64,000 nt of DNA from UBA6054 sp964522095. GTDB lineage: Bacteria; Planctomycetota; Phycisphaerae; Phycisphaerales; UBA1924. Positions 25,118-33,118 of this stretch are shown here, piece by piece. The position numbers and the translations under genes are program-made. The notes beneath the pieces were generated by a model, which ran no database searches, was not told the DNA's origin, and worked only from the letters and a program-made list of their open reading frames with translations. The stretch spans positions 1-64,000 of the forward strand of contig CAZFSO010000002.1 in assembly GCA_964522095.1 (NCBI GenBank). The letters run 5' to 3'. The first letter of the stretch is position 1. Each line of letters opens with the position of its first letter.

Positions 25118-26650
25118 GTGAGAGAGCGGACCCGGAGAGGTTGGCGAGGGCGCAGGGCGTGGGCCGCGGCGGCGGTCTGCGCGGGGGCGTGCGGCGCGTG
25201 GGTGGTGTCGGCGTGGAGTTACCCGCTGGACCTGCTGGCGTCGTTCCAGACCTGGGTGGTGCTGCTCGCGGCGGCGGTGGGGGTGGTGCTGCTTGCGCGC
25301 CGGCGGTTCGGGCCGTCGGCGCTCGTCGGCGCGGGGTGCGTCCTGGGCCTGTGGCCGGTGGTGGCCGGGCGCGCGGTGCACCTGCCTGGCGTGGACCTGG
25401 AGCGTCCGCCGTCGCCGGGGACGGTGCGGGTCGTGGCGTTCAACATCGGGCCGCAGAACGAGCGGTGGCGGGAGGACCTGGACCGGGTGCTGGGGTGGCA
25501 CGCGGACGTGGTGGTCCTGATCGAAGCGCCGGCTGCGATGAGCCGCGGCGTGCGTCGGGGCGGTCTGCTGGACGGCGCGGGCTGGCGGTGGGTGCACCGG
25601 GCGTGGGTCCGGGACCGCACCTCGCCGTGCTTCGTGTTCGGCCGCGGGGGACTGGCGTCGGTCGCGCCGGGGGGGCCGGACGGTTTCGATCCGGACCTGC
25701 TGTTCGTGCGGCTCGGGTCGGGGTCGGTGCTGCTGGGGGGGGTGCATCCCAGGTCGCCCCGCACGGCCGGGCGGTGGGCGGAGGGCAACGGGGTGCTGGC
25801 GCGAACGGTCGGCGTGATGGCGGGCGAGTCGCGTCGGACGGGCCGGCGGCTCGTGGTCGCGGGGGATCTGAACGCCGGGCCGGCGGCGTGGCGGTCTCGG
25901 GAGCTGGCGCGGCTGGGGCTGCGCCGGGCCAAGCCGCTGACGGGCGGGTGGGGCAGTTACGACGCCTCGTGGCCTGGGCCGCTGCGGCTGCAACTCGACG
26001 ACGTGTGGGTGGGCGAGGGCGTGCGGGCGGTCGCGTGGTCGTCGGTGGCGGTCGGGGGCAGTGACCACCGGGCGGTCGTTGCGGATCTTGAGGTGGCTGC
26101 GAGGGCTGAGGGGCGGTCAGCGTCGGAGGGCTCGGCGGAGGATGCCGCCGATCCGGTCGCGTTCGGGCTTGCCGAGGACGAGGGCGTACGCGAGCGGGGC
26201 GTAGACCAGCCCGAAGGCGGCGATGGAGGCGAGCATCCAGTCGGCCTGGATGAGCGTGCTCGCGGCCTGGTTCTTGAAACTGAGGTCGCCCAGGCGGTCG
26301 CCGGCGGCGAGGACGCCCAGGCCGGCGGCGGTGGCGAGGGCGGACGCCGCGACCGGGCGTCCGAGCGCCGCGAAGAGGCCCCACGGGCTGACGTGCAGGC
26401 ACCTGGCGGTGATGAAGGGCACGGCGCCGAGGTGGAACACGACGTAGGCGGTGGTGAACCCGATGGCCGGGCCGATGAAGGCGATGTCGTCGGGCAGGGT
26501 GAAGAGCAGGGTCAGCGCGATGACGGGCGCGGCGAACCCGCCGGCGATGACGACCAGCGCGTAGCGGCGGACGAAGCCCGCGCCGTAGAGGACGAGGATC
26601 CAGGTGTCGGCGATGGCCCTGGCGGCCAGGGCGGCGGCGAGGATGCGTGA
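25118..26650 (+). CDS. Membrane-anchored EEP-family hydrolase with anomalous C-terminal read-through
   Basis: This begins at GTG 25118. Two or three N-terminal hydrophobic segments precede an EEP domain with all key motifs: FNIG near residue 107, LIEAP (metal Glu), VAGDLNA near 249, LDDVWVG and GGSDHRAVVADLEV near 312-325. It should be an active phosphodiesterase-type enzyme and is paralogous to the degenerate protein at 1291. The family normally ends at the DHR strand, about 26100. Here the frame stays open to 26650, antisense to the flippase. A TGA at 26107-26109 in another frame would end the protein at the expected place, so a frameshift is likely. Only about residues 1-330 are trusted. 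Confidence 0.6.
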   Translation: MRERTRRGWRGRRAWAAAAVCAGACGAWVVSAWSYPLDLLASFQTWVVLLAAAVGVVLLARRRFGPSALVGAGCVLGLWPVVAGRAVHLPGVDLERPPSPGTVRVVAFNIGPQNERWREDLDRVLGWHADVVVLIEAPAAMSRGVRRGGLLDGAGWRWVHRAWVRDRTSPCFVFGRGGLASVAPGGPDGFDPDLLFVRLGSGSVLLGGVHPRSPRTAGRWAEGNGVLARTVGVMAGESRRTGRRLVVAGDLNAGPAAWRSRELARLGLRRAKPLTGGWGSYDASWPGPLRLQLDDVWVGEGVRAVAWSSVAVGGSDHRAVVADLEVAARAEGRSASEGSAEDAADPVAFGLAEDEGVRERGVDQPEGGDGGEHPVGLDERARGLVLETEVAQAVAGGEDAQAGGGGEGGRRDRASERREEAPRADVQAPGGDEGHGAEVEHDVGGGEPDGRADEGDVVGQGEEQGQRDDGRGEPAGDDDQRVAADEARAVEDEDPGVGDGPGGQGGGEDA

Positions 26651-27763
26651 CATGACGACGGCCATGCCCATGACGCGGTCGTAGTCGTCGAGTTGGCGCC
26701 CGACCCAGAGGTGCATGATGGGGAAGCAGTAGACGAACACGCCGAACGCGGCGGGGACGGACACGAGCGCGGTCAGGCGGGTCTGGCTCTCGAGCAGCCT
26801 CTGGAGGCGGGTCCGTGCGAGGGCCTGGTCCTCGTTGGACGCGAGGCGGGCGCTGACGGCGTCGGAGCCGAACTGCATGCCGACGGTGACCATGCGGATG
26901 TAGGCGACGAGTCGGAACCCCACGCCCCAGGCGGCGTTGGCGGGCGTGCCGAAGGTGAAGTTGAGCAGCATGGGTGGGATCTGCTCGTGCAGGTTCATGG
27001 CGATCTGGACGCCGGAGTTCCAGGAGAAGGTGCCGAGCACGTCGCGGACGGCGCCCGGCTCGGGGCGTCGGAGGGTCGGCCGGATCCTCGGGTCGAGGCG
27101 GATCATGTGTGCGGCGGCGATGAGGTAGCCGAGGATGGAGAGCGCGGACCAGAGCACGGCGTGGAGCAGCAGGCCGCGTGCGGGGTCGTCGATGGTGACG
27201 ACGTACCCGAGGAGGACGACCGAGACGATGTTGGCGGCGCGGACCGCGACGTACCAGACGCAGTGGCTCGCGAAGCGCTCGGTGACCATGTACATGTTGA
27301 GCACTGGCGCCAGGGCGACGGCGCAGGCGACCTGGACGCCCTGGCAGGCCACGAACCAGTAGGCGGCCGGGCGGAACTCGTCGGGCATGTTGAAAAGTGG
27401 CAGGGCGGCGGCGACGATGCCGAAGGTCACGAGGGTGAGCCCGGCGGCGGCCAGCGCGATGCGGCAGATCGCGGGGTAGGACCGGGCGAGGGCTGCGTCG
27501 CCCGCGTGGTAGGCGACGCCGAGTTCGCGGATCAGCGACTGCGAGACGATCTGGCGGACGATGGCGGCCAGGCCGATGTTGGCGCCGAGCAGGGCGATGA
27601 GGCCGAAGGCGTCGTCGCCGAGCCAGCCGATGGTCAGGGGGACGACGGCGATGCCGATCAGCAGGGTGGAGAGCAGGCGGGTGTAGTTGGCGGCGACGCG
27701 CGGGATGCGTGGGCTGGGTCGTGGCATGGTGGGTCCGCCGGTGGCGCTCGTCGCGGGGGTCAC
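26117..27763 (-). CDS. Polysaccharide flippase (Wzx/MATE-like)
   Basis: A 548-residue membrane protein with about 12-14 hydrophobic segments, resembling the polysaccharide transporter (PST/MVF) flippases. The N-terminus ANYTRLLSTLLIGIAVVPLTIGWLG is typical of the first helix, and paired helices recur through LGTFSWNSGVQ. It should move an undecaprenyl-linked repeat unit across the inner membrane. The chosen GTG start overlaps the TGA of the polymerase gene (GTGA); ATG at 27727 is an alternative. It is the last gene of the seven-gene leftward operon. The 3' third lies antisense to the read-through of the EEP gene. Confidence 0.85.
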   Translation of the reverse strand: MTPATSATGGPTMPRPSPRIPRVAANYTRLLSTLLIGIAVVPLTIGWLGDDAFGLIALLGANIGLAAIVRQIVSQSLIRELGVAYHAGDAALARSYPAICRIALAAAGLTLVTFGIVAAALPLFNMPDEFRPAAYWFVACQGVQVACAVALAPVLNMYMVTERFASHCVWYVAVRAANIVSVVLLGYVVTIDDPARGLLLHAVLWSALSILGYLIAAAHMIRLDPRIRPTLRRPEPGAVRDVLGTFSWNSGVQIAMNLHEQIPPMLLNFTFGTPANAAWGVGFRLVAYIRMVTVGMQFGSDAVSARLASNEDQALARTRLQRLLESQTRLTALVSVPAAFGVFVYCFPIMHLWVGRQLDDYDRVMGMAVVMSRILAAALAARAIADTWILVLYGAGFVRRYALVVIAGGFAAPVIALTLLFTLPDDIAFIGPAIGFTTAYVVFHLGAVPFITARCLHVSPWGLFAALGRPVAASALATAAGLGVLAAGDRLGDLSFKNQAASTLIQADWMLASIAAFGLVYAPLAYALVLGKPERDRIGGILRRALRR

Positions 27764-29151
27764 GCCCCGGTCTCGTCGGTGGCGCCGGCGAGGGCCGCGT
27801 CCTCGTGGTCGGTCCAGGTCTGCTGGTCGTCCCAGCCGTGGGGCTCGAACCGGACCAGCCCGAGCGTGCGGAGGCCGATGGAGACGACCTTCATCAGCAC
27901 GTAGGTGCTGACGACGTTGATGACGCCGAGGAACAGGAACGCGCCGAGTTCACCGCGCGGCACGCCGACGATCTGCCCGACGATGGTCCCGATCGGGAGG
28001 ACGATGAAGGGGTTGGACGCGAACCAGGAGGTGGCGCGGTCGAGGAACCGGATCATCACGCCGAGGATGATGGGGTACATCCACAGGGCCAGGAACGGGT
28101 TGTCGTTCTCGATGTGCCCGATGATGCCCGGGCCGACGTTCCAGTCCTTGCCGACGTTCTGGACGTAGATCTCGTCCTGGGCCATCGTGATGGCCAGCGC
28201 GGTGGGCTTCTCGGCCCAGGCCCACCGGGGGATCGGGAAGAGGAGGAACAGGCGCACGGAGTGGAGGGTGTCGTACTCCATGCTCTGGGGGCGGCTCTCG
28301 ATCAGCCACATGCTGTTGAGCGCGGCGCGCTGGCCGGTGGCGAGGTCCACGAGGCCCTGCTGGATCGAGGCGCCCTTGAGCGCCGAGAGGTTCTGGGCGG
28401 CTGTCTGCTGGCGGAACGCCCCGGTGCGGGCGGAGGTCACGAGCGCGAGCAGCACCAGGCCGGCGCCGGCGACGAAGGCGGCGCGGGTGACGGTTGCGCG
28501 CAGCCCGAGGTTCCGCCAGTGCCCGAAGTACGCGGCCCACATGATGACGATGACGAGCCCGAGCAGGGTCCGGCGGCCGAAGGCGAAGTTCATCGAGAGG
28601 AAGATCGTGGTCAGCACGATGGCGACCGCGGGGACCACGTAGACGGGGTTGTAGAGGCGCCCGACCGCGGCCCAGGTGGCCAGCCCGACGGCGACCACGT
28701 ACATCCCGGCGCCCGCGCGTTCGAAGCCGGGCCCGAGGACCGGGATGTAGACAAGGACGAACTTGCACAGCAGGCCCAGGAGCACTGAGGTCGCGGCGAT
28801 GACCAGCAGGCTCGCCCGGGAGAAGGACGAGACGCCGTGCGCCCGGCGCGCGAAGAGCCTGTCGAACAGGCCGGTCGAGGACCGGTAGGTCAGGCCGAAG
28901 ATCGCGACGAACACGGTGAGCATGAACGCGTAGATGACCGAACTGCTCTCCATGTTCACGGGCTGGAAGTGGGATATGTCGTCTGTGAGGATGCTGATCG
29001 CCGCCCCCGTGACCTGGAAGATCACGAGGCCGAGGATGAAGAAGTTCCGAACGGAGACGACCTCTTCCTTGCCCGTGTACGCCTGGTACGCGGGCACGGC
29101 GAGCAGCACGGCCGCGAGCACGATCATGTAGAGCGCAACGAGCGTCGTCAT
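27760..29151 (-). CDS. Oligosaccharide repeat-unit polymerase-like membrane protein (Wzy-like)
   Basis: A 463-residue membrane protein with about 10-12 hydrophobic segments and a large loop around residues 240-340 (QQTAAQNLSALKGASIQQG to NVGKDWNVGPGIIGHIEND). This plan, and its place between a glycosyltransferase and a flippase, suits an O-antigen or exopolysaccharide polymerase of the Wzy class. Sequence identity in that class is always low, so the call relies on topology and context. Both ends overlap neighbours by 4 nt (ATGA upstream, GTGA downstream). The C-terminal ~35 residues are acidic and cytosolic. Confidence 0.7.
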   Translation of the reverse strand: MTTLVALYMIVLAAVLLAVPAYQAYTGKEEVVSVRNFFILGLVIFQVTGAAISILTDDISHFQPVNMESSSVIYAFMLTVFVAIFGLTYRSSTGLFDRLFARRAHGVSSFSRASLLVIAATSVLLGLLCKFVLVYIPVLGPGFERAGAGMYVVAVGLATWAAVGRLYNPVYVVPAVAIVLTTIFLSMNFAFGRRTLLGLVIVIMWAAYFGHWRNLGLRATVTRAAFVAGAGLVLLALVTSARTGAFRQQTAAQNLSALKGASIQQGLVDLATGQRAALNSMWLIESRPQSMEYDTLHSVRLFLLFPIPRWAWAEKPTALAITMAQDEIYVQNVGKDWNVGPGIIGHIENDNPFLALWMYPIILGVMIRFLDRATSWFASNPFIVLPIGTIVGQIVGVPRGELGAFLFLGVINVVSTYVLMKVVSIGLRTLGLVRFEPHGWDDQQTWTDHEDAALAGATDETGA

Positions 29152-30350
29152 CGGGCAACTCCCTCTTCGGTCGTCGGCCGGGCGCGCCCGTGCGTCGCGA
29201 CCGGCGCTTCCCGGTGGTACAGGGCCTCGAAGGCGCGGACGATGTTGGCCGGGTCGAGGTTGCGGAACACCCACGCCCGTCCCTCGGCGCCGCGTCGGCG
29301 GGCGTCGGGCCGGTCGGCGGTGACGGACCCGATGGCGTCGGCCATCGCCCCGGCCTGCTGCTGGACGATCAGGGCCCCCGCCTGCTCGAGTTCCGGCCAG
29401 GTGTCGACGCCCCGGGTGGTGATGACCGGGCAACCCGCGGCCAGGGCCTCGAAGAAGACGAAGCCGAAGTTCTCCTGGCTGGTGGGCAGGACGAACACGT
29501 CGGCCGCCTGGTAGAGCGAGACCTTCTCGTCGCCGACGACCATGCCGGGGAAGGCGACCAGGTCGTCCAGCCCGGAGGCGGTGACGCGCTCGCGCAGGGC
29601 CCGCTCGTAGGCGTCGTCGCCCTTGCCGGCGATGATGACGTGGTGGGGGTTGCCCCGGTCGCGCAGGATCCGGGCGGCGTCGATGAGGTGCTCGACGCCC
29701 TTCTTGTAGTGCAGGCGGGAGAGGTAGAGGATGGTCGGTTCGGGCCGGTCGAGTTGGGGGAAGCGGGCGCGGGCGAGTTCGGGCCCGGGGGGGTTCTCGT
29801 AGGGTGAGAGGTCGAGCAGGTTGGGGATGACCACGCCGGTCGAGCCGGGGAACCACTTGGCGGACTGGCTGAGTTCGCCGTCGGCGGTGCAGTGGACGAA
29901 GGCGGCGCCGTTGAGCATGGCCGAGCCCCCGGCGAAGCGGAGGTAGACGAGTTTCTTGAGGCGTCGCTGCTCCATGCACCAGTCGTCGAGCATGCCCCGG
30001 ATCGAGACGACGTAGGGCTTGCCGAGCCGCCGGGCGACCTTGGCGATCTGGGCGGTCTGGGGCACCCAGATGCTGTGGAGGTGGACGGCCTCGGCTTCGG
30101 ACACGGCCCGGGCGATCGTCCTGATCGGCTCGCCGCGGTACCAGGACCCGGCGATCTGCGGGCGTCCGAGTTCGATCACGCGGACGTTCGAACCGGGCTG
30201 GGACCAGGCTTCGGGCGCGTCGGGCGCGTTGCGGACGAGGACGGTGACCTCGTGGCCCCGGGCGGCGAGGGCTTCGGACAGGTCGATGACCGCCCGGACC
30301 GGCCCGCCGGACCGGAAGTCGAGGGTGGAGATGCAGTGAAGGATCTTCAC
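29148..30350 (-). CDS. Glycosyltransferase family 4
   Basis: A 400-residue GT-B enzyme. The N-terminus KILHCISTLDFRSGGPVRAVIDLSEAL carries the Gly-Gly acceptor loop. The C-terminal half has TILYLSRLHYKKGVEHLIDAA and the donor-binding EX7E motif within LPTSQENFGFVFFEALAAGCPVI. It transfers a sugar from a nucleotide donor to the growing lipid-linked oligosaccharide at the cytosolic face. The GTG start overlaps the upstream TGA (GTGA), and the stop overlaps the polymerase ATG (ATGA). Donor and linkage cannot be read from the sequence. Confidence 0.9.
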   Translation of the reverse strand: MKILHCISTLDFRSGGPVRAVIDLSEALAARGHEVTVLVRNAPDAPEAWSQPGSNVRVIELGRPQIAGSWYRGEPIRTIARAVSEAEAVHLHSIWVPQTAQIAKVARRLGKPYVVSIRGMLDDWCMEQRRLKKLVYLRFAGGSAMLNGAAFVHCTADGELSQSAKWFPGSTGVVIPNLLDLSPYENPPGPELARARFPQLDRPEPTILYLSRLHYKKGVEHLIDAARILRDRGNPHHVIIAGKGDDAYERALRERVTASGLDDLVAFPGMVVGDEKVSLYQAADVFVLPTSQENFGFVFFEALAAGCPVITTRGVDTWPELEQAGALIVQQQAGAMADAIGSVTADRPDARRRGAEGRAWVFRNLDPANIVRAFEALYHREAPVATHGRARPTTEEGVAR

Positions 30351-31234
30351 GAGGCGTTCCCTGCCCCGGGGGGCGTTTGGCCACGGTCGAGGCGGCTGAG
30401 TTCGGGCTGGCGGATCTCGCGGGCCTTGAGGACGATGAAGTATTCGTAGATCGCCTGGAGCGTGCAGTAGGTCAGGCCCGGGCGGCCGTCGAGGAAGCCG
30501 CGGGCGAAGAGGTACATGTAGACGAACTTGAGCAGCGGCCGGCACGGCATGCGGAACGACAGGTTCTTGAGTTCCAGCCGGCGCGTGTTGCGGTCCTTCG
30601 AGAGCAGGTTGCGCGGGCGGACGGGGTTGTTCTTCAGGGCCTTGACTGTCTCCGCGGCCTCGTAGGACGAGTAGCGGTTGTGGCGCTCGATCCACTCGCG
30701 CAGGCCCTTGGAGAAGTTGTAGTGCAGGAAGTGCTCCTTGAGGTAGCCGACGCGGCCGTCGATCACCGGCACGGGGTTGGCCAGGCGTTCGAAGCGGATG
30801 TGCGGCGGCTGGAAGAAGCGCATGATGTTGCCCGGCGGCATGGCGTGCCGGATCCAGCGGCCGCGGAAGAAGTTTTTGCGTCCGCAGTAGTAGGCGACGG
30901 GGTTGTTGTCGCGGGTCCACTCGCCGGATTCCCACTTCAAGGCGATCGCCTCGATCTCGCGTCTGAGTTCGGGCGTCATGCGTTCGTCGGCGTCGAGGTA
31001 GAAGACCCAGCGGTGCTTGAAGTCGACGTGCTCCATCGCCCAGTTCTGGTGCGGGCCGCGCCCGTCGTAGGGGCGTTCGTACCACCGGCAGCCCCGGGCC
31101 TCGGCGATCGTCCTGGTGTCGTCGGTCGAGAGCGAGTCGAGGACCACGACGTCGTCGAAGCCTTCGAGCGAGTCGAGCAGGCCGGGCAGGTTGTCCTGCT
31201 CGTTGAGGGTCTGGATGAAGATGGAGACGGTCAC
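30347..31234 (-). CDS. Glycosyltransferase family 2
   Basis: A 295-residue GT-A enzyme of the WaaE/KdtX-like group. VSIFIQTLNEQDNLPGLLDSL opens the nucleotide-binding fold, VVLDSLSTDDT follows, and the DXD-type motif is YLDADERM. FFQPPHIRFERL and HYNFSKGLREWIERHNRYS are features of this group, and a C-terminal amphipathic or membrane-attaching segment (FVYMYLFARGF) is present. It starts with GTG overlapping the acyltransferase stop. It is probably an inner-core or repeat-unit sugar transferase in this operon. Confidence 0.88.
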   Translation of the reverse strand: MTVSIFIQTLNEQDNLPGLLDSLEGFDDVVVLDSLSTDDTRTIAEARGCRWYERPYDGRGPHQNWAMEHVDFKHRWVFYLDADERMTPELRREIEAIALKWESGEWTRDNNPVAYYCGRKNFFRGRWIRHAMPPGNIMRFFQPPHIRFERLANPVPVIDGRVGYLKEHFLHYNFSKGLREWIERHNRYSSYEAAETVKALKNNPVRPRNLLSKDRNTRRLELKNLSFRMPCRPLLKFVYMYLFARGFLDGRPGLTYCTLQAIYEYFIVLKAREIRQPELSRLDRGQTPPGAGNAS

Positions 31235-31809
31235 GGCGCCGCCCCCGGCGCGGCGGGGTCGTCGCGGTAGGTCCGGTCCCGGACGGGCTTGGCCGGTGTG
31301 CCGGTGCAGATCTTCATCGGGGGCAGGTCGGTGAAGACGCTGGAACGCGCGCCGACCACGGTGTCGTCGCCGATGGTGGTGCCGGGGCCGACGAAGACGT
31401 CGGCCGCGATCCAGACCCTGGCGCCGATGGTGATGGGCAGGGGGGTCAGGGGGCGTGAGCGCAGGGTGTGGTCGTGCGTCGCGCCGCAGAGGTAGGTGTA
31501 CTGGCTGATCACGGTCTCGTCGCCGATGGTGATGCCGCCCATGCAGTACACGTCCACGTCGTTGGCGATGGTGGCGTGCCGGCCCATGGTCAGGTTCCAC
31601 GGCCCCCAGACGCGGGCGCGCGGGTAGACCCGGGCGGTCGGGTGGACGCGGGCGCCGAAGAGCCTGAGGATGAGGTTTCGCCAGGCGTGGGCGGGGCGCG
31701 GCGAGCAGCGGAAGAGCGTGGCCTGGACGAGGCCCCAGGCCACGCGCGCGACGAGGTTGCGGGCCGGGAACGGGCTTCGGCGGGCGGTGGGGGCCGGGGC
31801 GTCGGTCAC
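31231..31809 (-). CDS. WcaF-like hexapeptide-repeat acetyltransferase
   Basis: A 192-residue left-handed beta-helix acyltransferase close to the colanic-acid WcaF group: WGPWNLTMGRHATIANDVDVYCMGGITIG, TYLCGATHDH (active-site His), PITIGARVWIAADVFVGPG and a final GTPAKPVRDR. These enzymes O-acetylate sugars of exopolysaccharide repeat units using acetyl-CoA. This is the third of three adjacent related genes. GTG start overlaps the previous stop by 4 nt. Confidence 0.88.
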   Translation of the reverse strand: MTDAPAPTARRSPFPARNLVARVAWGLVQATLFRCSPRPAHAWRNLILRLFGARVHPTARVYPRARVWGPWNLTMGRHATIANDVDVYCMGGITIGDETVISQYTYLCGATHDHTLRSRPLTPLPITIGARVWIAADVFVGPGTTIGDDTVVGARSSVFTDLPPMKICTGTPAKPVRDRTYRDDPAAPGAAP

Positions 31810-32390
31810 GGCGTCCTCCCTTGGAAGGGTCGGGGCCGGCGCGACACCGCGGGGTCGCCCGAGGCGATGGTCCAGGGCTCCAGGCGGCCGCCGGCCGGGG
31901 CGTCGATGACCGAGCGGGCGCCGACGAGCACGCCGTCGGGGACGGCCTGGCCCCCCGCCACATAGGACTCGGCGGCGATCCAGACGTCGTCGCCGATGGT
32001 CAGGGCGGCGGGGCGCGTCGGTCCCGCGGGGCGGGCGGCGTCCTCTCGGAAGGCGGCCAGGCGGCAGTACTGGCTGACGGTGCAGCGGGCGCCGATGCGG
32101 ACCGGGGCGTGCGCCCAGACCACCACGCCGTCACCCAGCGAACTCTTTCGCCCCATGGCCAGGTTCCACGGCCGGTCGATGCGGACGCTCTGCCGGACGC
32201 GCGCGGTCGAATCCAGGTCGGCGCCGAAGAGTCGGAGCAGGCGGGTGCGCGCGCCGTACATCGGCTTGGGGATCAGCCTCAGCAGCGGGGCGCCGAGCGG
32301 ACGCCACGCGCCCGCGGGTAGGCGGGAGCGTGCACGCCCCGGGTCCTCGGCGAGCAGCACGGTGGGGTCAACGGGGGCGCACAGCGTCAC
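31806..32390 (-). CDS. Hexapeptide-repeat acetyltransferase (second of three)
   Basis: A 194-residue left-handed beta-helix protein of the same group: RIDRPWNLAMGRKSSLGDGVVVWAHAPVRIG, TVSQYCRLAAF, LTIGDDVWIAAESYVAGG and GDPAVSRRPRPF. The usual GTHD segment, which carries the catalytic His in WcaF-like enzymes, is replaced by CRLAAFREDAARP, so activity or acceptor could differ from its neighbours. The GTG start overlaps the upstream TGA. The N-terminal ~25 residues (PVDPTVLLAEDPGRAR) are not family-like. Confidence 0.82.
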   Translation of the reverse strand: MTLCAPVDPTVLLAEDPGRARSRLPAGAWRPLGAPLLRLIPKPMYGARTRLLRLFGADLDSTARVRQSVRIDRPWNLAMGRKSSLGDGVVVWAHAPVRIGARCTVSQYCRLAAFREDAARPAGPTRPAALTIGDDVWIAAESYVAGGQAVPDGVLVGARSVIDAPAGGRLEPWTIASGDPAVSRRPRPFQGRTP

Positions 32391-32974
32391 GGCTCGGCTC
32401 CTCCGTCCACCGGTTCCGCGACCGCCTTGGCCGGGTTGCCGGCGTAGGTGAGCCCGGGCCGCGTGCTCTTGAAGATGCCCGCGCGCGGGCGCGCCACGGT
32501 GCCCGGCGCGAGGATCACGCTGGGGGCGACGAAGGCGTCGGACATGAGCACGCAGGCGTCGCCGATGGTGATCGGTTCGCGGAGCAGGGTGAACCTGGGG
32601 TCGGTGTAGTCGTGGGTGCCGGCGCACAGGTGGACGAACGGGCCGATCAGGCAGCGCTCGCCGATGGTCACGCGGCCCAGGCAGTAGAGGATCGCCCCGC
32701 GGCACACCACGGTGCCGGCCCCGATCGAGAGATGCCAGGGGATCTCGACGTGGATGTTGCGGTGGATGCGCACGCCGCGACCGACCTGGGCGCCGAAGAG
32801 GCTGAGCAGGCGCGCCCGCAGAAGGTCGGAGGGCAGGATCTTCCAGACGGTGGCGAACACGACCGCCCACAGCACGCGTACGGCCTTGGCACGGGCGGAC
32901 CACGGGCTCTTGCGGGGCGGCTCGGCCACGGTTGCGGGCGGGGCGACGGGGGATGGGGACGGTGCGTGGGTCAT
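32387..32974 (-). CDS. Hexapeptide-repeat acetyltransferase (first of three, operon leader)
   Basis: A 195-residue beta-helix acyltransferase: RIHRNIHVEIPWHLSIGAGTVV, YCLGRVTIGERCLIG, HLCAGTHDYTDPRF with the catalytic His, ITIGDACVLMSDAFVAPS and YAGNPAKAV. It begins with ATG and a Pro/Ala-rich leader of about 22 residues. It is the first gene of the seven-gene leftward exopolysaccharide operon, divergent from the pyruvyltransferase gene 144 bp away. Confidence 0.87.
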   Translation of the reverse strand: MTHAPSPSPVAPPATVAEPPRKSPWSARAKAVRVLWAVVFATVWKILPSDLLRARLLSLFGAQVGRGVRIHRNIHVEIPWHLSIGAGTVVCRGAILYCLGRVTIGERCLIGPFVHLCAGTHDYTDPRFTLLREPITIGDACVLMSDAFVAPSVILAPGTVARPRAGIFKSTRPGLTYAGNPAKAVAEPVDGGAEP

Positions 32975-33118
32975 CGAGGTCCGAGAAGCGGCCCGGCGCG
33001 GGCCGGGGCATGAACGGGTGTACTATCGACCCTTCCCGGGCCGAACACGAAGGAATCGTGCTGACCCGACGGCTCGGAACGGCCGACAGTTCGCCAGAAA
33101 CGCGCAGCGAGGCACGCC
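32975..33118. promoter_or_regulatory. Divergent promoter region of the two exopolysaccharide operons
   Basis: 144 bp between the leftward and rightward operons. TACTAT at 33021-33026 is a good -10 hexamer for the rightward genes, but no clear -35 box lies 17 bases before it. CCCGGGCC at 33036 is palindromic. Regulation cannot be read further. Confidence 0.35.
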
